From Rickettsiella endosymbiont of Dermanyssus gallinae (GTDB lineage: Bacteria; Pseudomonadota; Gammaproteobacteria; Diplorickettsiales; Diplorickettsiaceae), in NCBI RefSeq assembly GCF_019285595.1, contig NZ_CP079094.1, forward strand, positions 1 to 64,000: a DNA stretch of 64,000 bases, written 5' to 3'. Positions within the stretch are counted from its first letter, which is position 1; every line of letters begins with the position of its first letter. Made by a program: the position numbers and the translations under genes. Positions 16,693 to 24,016 of this stretch are shown here, piece by piece. The notes beneath the pieces are model-generated. The model saw nothing but the letters and a program-made list of their open reading frames with translations. It did no database searches and was not told the DNA's origin.

Positions 16693-16723
16693 TATAAAAT
16701 TAAATCTCAAGGAGATGTTTCAA

Positions 16724-17245
16724 ATGCTTTATTCTTTTGAAGGTAGAGTGCCAAAGTTCATTGGCGATAATCATTTTATCGCTGCCAGCGCCGATATTAT
16801 TGGCTCCGTCATTATCCATAATAACGTTATTATCCTTTCAAATGCCGTTGTACGTGGGGACAATGATGTTATTGAAATTGATGAAAATACGAATATCCAG
16901 GACGGAGTTATTGTCCATACTGATCCTGGGCTTTCAATAAAAATAGGGAAAAATGTGACGATGGGACATAACGCTGTGTTCCATGGACGAAGCGTTGGGG
17001 ACAACTCCGTGATTGGTATAGGTGCTGTTGTCTTAGCCAATGCCGTTATTGGAAAAAATTGTATGATTGGAGCGAAAGCGTTGGTGCTTGAAAATCAAGA
17101 AATTCCTGATGGATCGCTCGTAATTGGCATCGGAAGAATAAAGTCAAAATTAACTGAAAATCAAATAGAAAATTTAAAAAAATATTCTCTGCATTATTTT
17201 GAAAAAATAGCTCGATATAAGAAGGGACTTAAAATATATCAATAA
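16724..17245 (+). CDS. Gamma-carbonic-anhydrase-like hexapeptide-repeat protein
   Basis: The 173-residue protein is a left-handed beta-helix of the YrdA/PaaY/gamma-CA group. Repeats include VIILSNAVVRGDNDVIEID, NIQDGVIVHTDPG, VTMGHNAVFHG and VIGIGAVVLANAVIG, followed by a C-terminal helix. Metal-binding histidines are plausible at the VHT, MGHN and FHG positions, as in active gamma carbonic anhydrases, so a zinc or iron trimer is likely. The substrate is unknown. ATG 16724 lies 9 bp after AAGGAG; the ATG at 16715 touches that site and is unlikely. It is cargo of the island, with no obvious partner. Confidence 0.87.
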   Translation: MLYSFEGRVPKFIGDNHFIAASADIIGSVIIHNNVIILSNAVVRGDNDVIEIDENTNIQDGVIVHTDPGLSIKIGKNVTMGHNAVFHGRSVGDNSVIGIGAVVLANAVIGKNCMIGAKALVLENQEIPDGSLVIGIGRIKSKLTENQIENLKKYSLHYFEKIARYKKGLKIYQ

Positions 17246-17277
17246 TAAAAGAATTTTTAAATTCTAGAGAAATAAAA

Positions 17278-18226
17278 ATGAAATCAATTAATAAAATTTT
17301 AAATAAATTTTTGAAAAACAATAACTACTATGTGCTAAAAGACCTTAATTCTAGCTACATTGGGTGTAGTGAATCAGTAGCTGAGGAGGCAGGACTTGAT
17401 TCTTCTAAAAATATTAAGGGAAAAAGTGATTACGACATGATATGGAAAGAGTCTGCAGAGTCTTTTATTCAAGCAGATGGCGATCTTATTTTAAACAAAA
17501 AAATACAAATCAATAGTTTGGAAATGATACAAGGCTCATCGGGAATGCACAAAGTGTTGGTTAGTAAAACAGGATTACGTAAAGATAATGGTGATTTAGT
17601 AGCAATTATATCAACAAATATTATTATTGACGATATCGATATGGATATTCGAAAAAAAACGGGTAGGCTGAGTGAGGATGAACAGAAATTTTATTTAGGT
17701 TCTTTTTGGGGTGAGAAATATATTACAAAACGTGAAGTACAAGTACTTAAATGTATTCTTCATGCGATGAGACAGGAAAGCATTGTGAAAGCAATGCGAA
17801 GTCGAAGAGCCCGCGATAGGCGTGCGTTGACGGGCGAAGCAGGAAACGCATCACGCCGTAAAGTCATTTGTGGGAGGCACGGGCATGAACTCCGAAGGAG
17901 TGAGTGCGTGCCGGACGCAGGACGTATCGCGGCCTAATTTCAGTCGCGTCATGCGAACGAATTTCGGGGACACGATGGCCGAAATTCTTCGGGAGCATAG
18001 CGACTCACTTGGTTTTTCAGCCATAAAAATGGCATCTATATTAAGCCTTTCTAGGAAAAGAATAGATTGCATCATAAAACAATTGAAGCAGCAATTACAG
18101 TGTAGGTCACAACTCGAAATAGTAAGTCGAGCTATAAAAGAAGGATGGATTTATTTATTGGAAGAAAACATTGGAATAAATAATATTATCGATAAAAACA
18201 AAAAACACTCTCGGGACCGGAAATAA
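17278..18226 (+). pseudogene. PAS-LuxR transcriptional regulator split by element copy D
   Basis: The N-terminal 120 residues form a PAS-like sensor (YYVLKDLNSSYIGCSESVAEEAGL, quoted here only by its key parts YIGCSE and KGKSDYDMIW). The C-terminal LuxR-type HTH begins ITKREVQVLKCILH, where the element intervenes, and resumes GFSAIKMASILSLSRKRIDCII. Removing exactly 247 bp gives 233 residues with an intact HTH. As read, translation enters the element and stops, losing the recognition helix, so DNA binding should be lost. A PAS fold upstream of LuxR HTH is repeated in this window by other regulators. The gene precedes a receiver-domain gene. Confidence 0.88.
17765..18011 (+). mobile_element. 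247-bp insertion element, copy D
   Basis: Same orientation as copy A and identical to it by eye. It lies inside the HTH of the PAS-LuxR gene. Flanks ATTCTTCATG and GTTTTTCAGCC join without gap to restore the helix-turn-helix. Confidence 0.95.
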
Positions 18227-18379
18227 TACGCTGTCAATTTTTAATTTTCACAAACTATCAGATATATCGGATCTTTTTTAAAAACTACAGTAAAAGCCCT
18301 ACAGGGAAATTCCTATATTTTATTGTGCCGTTTTTTCTCTATAATTTACCGCTTTAAAGCTCTTAAAGGGATATAAAAA

Positions 18380-18817
18380 GTGGAACAACAAAATGAGATA
18401 AGAGATAAAAAAATAGTAAAGGAAATCTTATTGGTGGAAGATTGTGCTATTCAAGTAAAGGCACTTTGTCGTTTTTTATATCTTTTAGAATATCAGGTTG
18501 AAATAGCAAGAGACGCTAAAACAGCAATTCAATTTATACAAAATAAACCTTATACGTTAATTGTAACAGATTTAGGGTTGCCGGATGATTCAGGTGAATT
18601 GGTCATTGAAGAAACCAGAAAATCTGAATTTAATCAGTTAACGCCTTTAATAGTTTGTACTGGACATGCCGACTCAAAAAAAGAAGAAAAATGCAAAGAG
18701 TTAGGTGCTCAGCAGGTTTTAATAAAACCTATTTATATAGAGATGCTCAAAAAGGCGATTGAAAAATGTCTTATGAAGAAAGGACTTGATTTGAGTGTAG
18801 GCTATGAAGCGGTATAG
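18380..18817 (+). CDS. Single-domain response regulator (receiver only)
   Basis: The 145-residue protein is one CheY-like receiver domain: acidic pocket in LLVEDCAIQ, phospho-accepting Asp in LIVTDLGLPDDSG, Thr in VCTGHAD and Lys in VLIKPIYIE. There is no output domain, so it should act in a phosphorelay or by protein contact. It begins with GTG at 18380 after AAAGGG. It overlaps the start of the cyclodipeptide synthase gene and is followed downstream by a PAS histidine kinase, so the three could form one signalling unit. It is one of two regulators' genes here not hit by an element. Confidence 0.9.
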   Translation: MEQQNEIRDKKIVKEILLVEDCAIQVKALCRFLYLLEYQVEIARDAKTAIQFIQNKPYTLIVTDLGLPDDSGELVIEETRKSEFNQLTPLIVCTGHADSKKEEKCKELGAQQVLIKPIYIEMLKKAIEKCLMKKGLDLSVGYEAV

Positions 18818-19772
18818 GTTTTATTACATTTTAATGTATACTAGAATGGCATCTTTTTCTATAAATAATAAAAATAATATGCCAGAAGATTATATAAATA
18901 AGGTAAAATTCCATTCTAAATTACCTGAAGGGTCAATTTTAATATACGGGGTTAGTAAAGGCAACGATAGACAATCGGGCAATAATTTCCAAGCCCTTGT
19001 TGATTGGATTATCGAAAATAAAAGTAAAGTTTCAGAATTTAAAGTGGTTTTAAGTGATTGGTTGCATAGGTTTTATGTTGGTGAGCAAGAAGCACTATTG
19101 TGGGGTAAGAAATGGGTAGAGGATAATGCAGAAGCGCTTAATAAACTAAATAGAGCAAATATCGCTTATCAGTTAATTAATTGGAAAACGGTAACAGAAA
19201 CTGAAGCTTATAAGAAAACGAAATTAGATGTTAATGATCTTTATCATAAAGATACGGGATTTGTAGCAATTGTTGAAGGGTTAGCTAATAGCCATAAGCA
19301 TAAAGCAGGCTTTACGGCCGCGGTTGACTACTTGCTAGAGGAATCAGCAGCAATCGCTTCGTTGGGACAAGGCGTTTTAACTTACCCTTCTCATGAACTT
19401 AATGGCGCAATACATTATACCCTAGATAAACTAAATTCTGGTCCGATGATCTATATTGGTCATATGTTAATCCCCCCTAAATTTCGTTATAGCCCGCAAA
19501 AAAATTTATTTCAATCTATGTTTAAAACCATGTGTGCTTTGGATCAAGCTGGCCATAAATCAACACAGGCTAAACTAAATTTTTTTATGCAAGCAATAAA
19601 AGCTCATGAAATAGCAAAAAATGATGCTAGCTTATTTTCAAAAGAATTAGCCACTCTTCAAGAATGTTGCTTTGATGGGGTTTCATTTCATCAAAGCAGT
19701 ATTGTAAAAGACGTCGTTACGTCAGATGACAATAAGTTGACCAATAGTACATTAAAACGGTGTTCTATTTAA
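18804..19772 (+). CDS. Cyclodipeptide synthase (tRNA-dependent), probable XYP subfamily
   Basis: CDPSs take two aminoacyl-tRNAs and make a cyclodipeptide. The family pattern is seen in order: the first signature ILIYGVSKGN, with the catalytic Ser to which the first aminoacyl group is transferred; the INWKTVTETEAYKK and DLYHKDTGF blocks matching the helical region; DYLLEES, matching the conserved Tyr-x3-Glu pair; then GVLTYPSHELN, whose Tyr-Pro fits the XYP subfamily. Length is 322 from ATG 18804, or 308 from ATG 18846; family size is about 240-300, and the C-terminal 70 residues are extra. The start overlaps the receiver gene by 14 bp. No tailoring oxidase or P450 lies nearby. The product cannot be predicted. 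Confidence 0.8.
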   Translation: MKRYRFYYILMYTRMASFSINNKNNMPEDYINKVKFHSKLPEGSILIYGVSKGNDRQSGNNFQALVDWIIENKSKVSEFKVVLSDWLHRFYVGEQEALLWGKKWVEDNAEALNKLNRANIAYQLINWKTVTETEAYKKTKLDVNDLYHKDTGFVAIVEGLANSHKHKAGFTAAVDYLLEESAAIASLGQGVLTYPSHELNGAIHYTLDKLNSGPMIYIGHMLIPPKFRYSPQKNLFQSMFKTMCALDQAGHKSTQAKLNFFMQAIKAHEIAKNDASLFSKELATLQECCFDGVSFHQSSIVKDVVTSDDNKLTNSTLKRCSI

Positions 19773-19802
19773 TTTATATTATAAAACTAACAGGGAATTT
19801 TC

Positions 19803-21084
19803 ATGCTTAACTCTTCTTCTAACAAACTCATTGATTTGGTTAATTCGACCGATGAGACAGGAAAGCATTGTGAAAGCAATGCGAAGTCGAAGAGCCCGCG
19901 ATAGGCGTGCGTTGACGGGCGAAGCAGGAAACGCATCACGCCGTAAAGTCATTTGTGGGAGGCACGGGCATGAACTCCGAAGGAGTGAGTGCGTGCCGGA
20001 CGCAGGACGTATCGCGGCCTAATTTCAGTCGCGTCATGCGAACGAATTTCGGGGACACGATGGCCGAAATTCTTCGGGAGCATAGCGACTCACTTGTATT
20101 GTTTCTTCAATGCTAGACACATTTGGTGTTAACTATAGTGCCTTTGATATTAAAGGTAATTCCATTATTCAAAATAAATCAATGCAATCAACTATCTCTA
20201 AAGGAGAAGTTATAGCAGAAAAGATTGATCAATCTGCTTGGGAAAATTGTAAAAAAATTATGAAAAGTTTGAAGGAGGAAATCACTGAAGAAGAATTTGA
20301 GGATAAATACTATTTATCCATGAAACAGCCAATAATGGAAAATAATCAATGTGTGGGAATTGTCATAATAAGCTTTGATATAACCGAAAAAAAACAAGCA
20401 GAACAAGCAAAGAGCGCATTTGTCATGAATATGGCACATGATATAAGAACGCCTTTCTCTGCAATTGTAGGCCTTGCTCAATGCCAAGCAATGTATGGAT
20501 TAAAAACACCTGAAGAAGTAAAAGATAATGGAACGATAATTTATCAATCAGGTAATCAATTACTAGAAATATTAGATTCAGTCATCATTGCGCTTGAAAA
20601 GAATAACATCGATGATATCAAAAAAGATAAGATAGCTTTATACGAATTTGCTCAAGAAATGGAAGAGCTTATAAAACCTAGTATATCTATAAATGGTTTA
20701 GAATTTGAACTACAAGTAGATAAAAATATAGGAGAAATTGTTAGTGACAACATCCGATTGAAACAAATTTTGGCCAATCTCCTATCTAATGCGGTTAAGT
20801 TTACCCCTAAGGGTAAGGTTATTTTATCCTTTGAGCGGACTACAGGTAAGTTAAAGATAGAAGTATCTGATACGGGTATAGGGATTGATAAAAGCAATCA
20901 CGATCGAATATTTGAACAATATGAGAAGATTAAGCCTTCTTACAAAAGCTCAGAATTTACAGGGGTTGGTATGGGTTTATATCTCGTTAAACAGCTCGTA
21001 GAAAAGTTAAATGGAAAAATCAGCCTAACGAGTAGTCTAGGCAACGGCTCAACCTTCCAAGTAGAAATACCAGCCATCGCCTAA
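19803..21084 (+). pseudogene. PAS histidine kinase split by element copy E after 16 codons
   Basis: The frame starts at ATG 19803 with a ribosome site AGGGAA, is interrupted after codon 16, and resumes at 20097; removing 247 bp gives a 344-residue protein. It has a PAS-like domain ending GIVIISFDITEKK, a dimerisation/phospho-acceptor domain with AHDIRTPFSAIVG, and an ATPase domain with NAVKFTPKG (N box), DTGIGID (G1) and GVGMGLYL (G2). Internal ATGs after the element (20110) could still allow an N-terminally shortened kinase. It lacks a receiver, so the free receiver at 18380 is the natural partner. Confidence 0.9.
19850..20096 (+). mobile_element. 247-bp insertion element, copy E
   Basis: Identical by eye to copies A and D. 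It lies near the 5' end of the kinase gene; flanks AATTCGAC and TATTGTTTC join without gap and in phase. Confidence 0.95.
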
Positions 21085-21216
21085 AAATTATTTAATCCAT
21101 TAATAGATATTGAGGAAGACTAAATGTCTTCCCGATATTTTTTATCTGATGCAATGGAAAAAATTAATTTTTTCCAGATCGTTGTTTTAATAACATGTCC
21201 TAGCAAGTATCTCGCA

Positions 21217-21236
21217 GGAACCCCCAGAGGAACCCC
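21217..21236. repeat. Paired GGAACCCC repeats, right end of island
   Basis: Same two octamers with the same 12-bp spacing as at 13407-13426. The surrounding bases also resemble the 5' end of the integrase gene, so this may be an eroded integrase start or a conserved recombination site. Confidence 0.55.
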
Positions 21237-21304
21237 AAAGAATTTTTTATAAATTAAAGAGAAATAGATTTTTATATAACTTGTTGATTTTAAAGGAATT
21301 TAAC

Positions 21305-21351
21305 TGGTGCCGAAACCAGGAGTCGAACCCGGGACCTACTGATTACAAATC
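21305..21351 (-). other. Attachment site 2: 3' half of tRNA-Thr(UGU)
   Basis: Identical to attachment site 1 over the 47-bp core, from anticodon loop to encoded CCA. It marks the junction between the two tandem islands. The identity with site 3 extends a few bases further on its left (ATTTAACTGG). Confidence 0.9.
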
Positions 21352-21420
21352 GGCTACTTACATTATAAGTTATTGAAAAAAGAACATTATTATAAACCGG
21401 ACGATCCTTACAACTGTATA

Positions 21421-21480
21421 ATAATGGCTATGAGTATCATGTTCAGTCGCGCAAAAGTCGCGCACGGATTTTTAAGGTAA
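21421..21480 (+). pseudogene. Remnant of an integrase 3' end
   Basis: A 20-bp block at 21445-21464 (containing GTCGCGCAAAAGTCGCGCA) is identical to 60165-60184 in the integrase of the prophage. Its translation SRAKVAHGFLR parallels SRAKVAQGNLR. The remnant is on the same strand and ends at TAA 21478. The rest of 21085-21634 (about 550 bp) contains the repeat pair, attachment site 2 and nothing else I can name. Confidence 0.55.
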
Positions 21481-21634
21481 GTTAGAGAAAAAGATGACTA
21501 ATTTAGTTGTTTTTATGGCGAAGAGAGTAGGTTGTTTTAGTGCTTTTATAGCCCCGTAAAATCAATAGCTTACGCTAGGGTTTTGGTAAAGTTTTTTCGA
21601 GCTTTTTGGGTGTTTTTTGTGGCACTTAAAAGCC

Positions 21635-24016
21635 CTATCTATTTGGAAAAACCGAGTTACTTGATCCTGCTCTTTCTGTATCTTGAGGCGCGCTAGGTTG
21701 TGATCGCATCTGCGGTTTTCGTTTGACGTTGGTTCTAAATAGAGCCGCCCGTGATCTTGCTACAGTGGGTTGTGATCGCGCTTGCGGTTTTCGTTTGGCT
21801 CTGGCTTTAGCTAATTCAGCCCGTAAATGTACTATCTCCGCTTGTATGGCTTCTTTCTCTTTACGTGTTTTGGCTGTATCGGCTTCTATCTGTTTAAGTA
21901 CACTATTATGTTGACGGGTTTCCTGGCTATACTCTCTGAGATGACAATTCATGCCATCGAGTACGACTTCTTTCAGATTGTCTAATAATGCTTGAGCCTT
22001 TTCTATAGCATCGAGACTTTGTAATTCCTTTTGGTCCCGCTTTCTGAATTTTGCCAAATCATCCTTAATAGATTTAATCTTTGGAATATAGCAGGTTGCC
22101 CAATCCTTTACTTTAGTATCGGCATCGGGTTTGTGGTCCGTGTGAAATATCAAGTATAATTTTCTTATAATCGTAGCAATATTTTTATTCTGGTTATGTA
22201 CAAATTCGGCGGCGTTACCTGAATGTGCCGCCAACGCTTTTTGATGTGCGGACCAGTGTTGCTGGAGCGATGGAAAAAAACATACACCAACGCCTAAGCA
22301 CTTACCTAAGCGCTCAATTGCTTGCAACATGAAAAGGGTAAAGAAAGGAATATCGACGTCCAATCGCGTTGGTCGCGCTTGGTCTGTCTGGCATAACCAG
22401 CGCCCTGGTTCTGATAAAAAATTGCCTAAATCCTTGTGAGGAATATTGAAGCCAATTTTTTGAAACCAAATGCTTAGAATCATTTGTGTGATCTGATTTA
22501 AATCAGCACATAAATCTTCGTAAATAGCTTGCACAAAACCATAGATGTTTGTTTTTTCAACCGTGGAAACTTCATTTAATTGCTGAAGTTCCGTCTCTTG
22601 GGAGTTTACGTGAGCTTTGATCTTGGCTATTAGACGAGGTTCCTGTCGAGAGAGTAGCCACTGTAGAAAGGATCTCTTATTAGGGCAACCATGATTCCTA
22701 GCCCAGTCCCTCATAAAGAAATCAACACACAGTTTATTTAAGGCCTTATCTACTAAGGGTTCCCAGTGCTCAACTGGTATTACTTGCTTGGCAGATTGGT
22801 ATGCTTTTAGAGGGTTCCCGTGTAAAATTTCTTCTTTAAACCGAGTGAACCAGACAAAAGTATTCTGGGTAGATCGATATGATTTTAGAGGATTCGCGCG
22901 TAAAATCCCTTTGTTAAACGTAGTTGGCCAGTCAAACGTACTCATAAAACTCTCAAATAATGCCAGCGCAGTAGACTGATATTCCAGCGCATGCTTCTCT
23001 TTATTCCCCCATTGGCTGATGAGTTTTTCATGCAATGAAAAATATAACCAACAACGTTTTCGTATCAATTCAATGGATTCAGGAGATTGTAATTTTTTAT
23101 TCTGAACCGCTTTTTTAGTGGCTTCTTGTAATCGCTCACTGATAGTCCGTAGCGCTGAAGATGAAATTTTTTCTGCGCTTGATATTTCCTTATACAACAA
23201 CTGTAGTTTGCCAAAAAACAGTTCTATCCATTGCTTCAAACGATCCATCCAGGAAGGCGATAAATCCAGTGTGCTAGTTTCTTCTATAAGTTGTGTTAAT
23301 TGGTTCAATAACCGATTCGGTAAAAGTTCTTTTTCTTTTGGCTTTAAAGTAGATAATTGATTGATATAAACATGTAGCATACAAACTATTTTTTCATAGA
23401 GCATATATACGCTAGATTCTGCATCGGGAGGCGGACAGTCTTGTGTCGTATTACGCAGCTCATTCAAAAGTTGTTTAAAGCAGAACTTCAATGCATGTTG
23501 ATGAATTTTAAGTAAAGCACGATCTAGTGTGTTGTCGATGGGTTTGTTATCTCTGGCTTCATCGACTAATTGGAGCAACAGATTTAAGTAAACCTCTGTA
23601 GGTACATTCACCATCACACAAGTGGCATGCTTTTTCCATTGCTTTGCTTGGAGTTCAATTAATTGATCCGGATAGCATTGTTTTATAGCGTTCTTTCGAT
23701 AGACATACATTGCGATTAACTGTAGCAATAAAGCAGACACCCAATCATTTATTGAGTGTTGCTGTTGCAGCAGGTTTGTGAGTTGATCAGTGAGTTGTTG
23801 ATATCCGTGTTTAATGGTCTTTGAATCTGCCTCTCTCAGTCCCACTCGCAAGGATTCGATCCAATTGGATGCCCATACCTGGTGTTTGGTCGCAGACATC
23901 GAAAAACAATCTGTTACCCAGAGCTCGAGGGGTGACTTAAGGGGTGATTTGAATTGTAACAACTGCTCTTCAGAGTCTGCAAACTCTGCAACTAGAATAT
24001 CTTCGTTAGGATCCAT
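21635..24016 (-). CDS. Large helical protein with C-terminal basic repeats, candidate effector
   Basis: I do not recognise this 793-residue protein. It is largely alpha-helical, Leu/Gln-rich, without a signal peptide or membrane segment. A coiled coil lies near the C-terminus (DTAKTRKEKEAIQAEIVHLRAEL region), followed by a basic repeat: KRKPQARSQPTVARSRAALF, then KRKPQMRSQPS. The same repeat type ends the upstream neighbour, so the two share a C-terminal module. ATG 24016 is chosen because AGGATG lies before it; it overlaps the upstream stop by 11 bp. In a Legionellales host, large coiled-coil orphans of this kind are often Dot/Icm substrates, but no secretion signal is proven here. Confidence 0.75.
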   Translation of the reverse strand: MDPNEDILVAEFADSEEQLLQFKSPLKSPLELWVTDCFSMSATKHQVWASNWIESLRVGLREADSKTIKHGYQQLTDQLTNLLQQQHSINDWVSALLLQLIAMYVYRKNAIKQCYPDQLIELQAKQWKKHATCVMVNVPTEVYLNLLLQLVDEARDNKPIDNTLDRALLKIHQHALKFCFKQLLNELRNTTQDCPPPDAESSVYMLYEKIVCMLHVYINQLSTLKPKEKELLPNRLLNQLTQLIEETSTLDLSPSWMDRLKQWIELFFGKLQLLYKEISSAEKISSSALRTISERLQEATKKAVQNKKLQSPESIELIRKRCWLYFSLHEKLISQWGNKEKHALEYQSTALALFESFMSTFDWPTTFNKGILRANPLKSYRSTQNTFVWFTRFKEEILHGNPLKAYQSAKQVIPVEHWEPLVDKALNKLCVDFFMRDWARNHGCPNKRSFLQWLLSRQEPRLIAKIKAHVNSQETELQQLNEVSTVEKTNIYGFVQAIYEDLCADLNQITQMILSIWFQKIGFNIPHKDLGNFLSEPGRWLCQTDQARPTRLDVDIPFFTLFMLQAIERLGKCLGVGVCFFPSLQQHWSAHQKALAAHSGNAAEFVHNQNKNIATIIRKLYLIFHTDHKPDADTKVKDWATCYIPKIKSIKDDLAKFRKRDQKELQSLDAIEKAQALLDNLKEVVLDGMNCHLREYSQETRQHNSVLKQIEADTAKTRKEKEAIQAEIVHLRAELAKARAKRKPQARSQPTVARSRAALFRTNVKRKPQMRSQPSAPQDTERAGSSNSVFPNR

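Noticed and set aside
11610-20096. CRISPR array from the repeated blocks
   Set aside because: The repeats are 247 bp, lie in both orientations and kilobases apart inside genes, with no short spacers.
14430-20096. Group I or group II self-splicing intron
   Set aside because: Orientation relative to host genes is mixed and the length is too short; no maturase or catalytic core is recognised.
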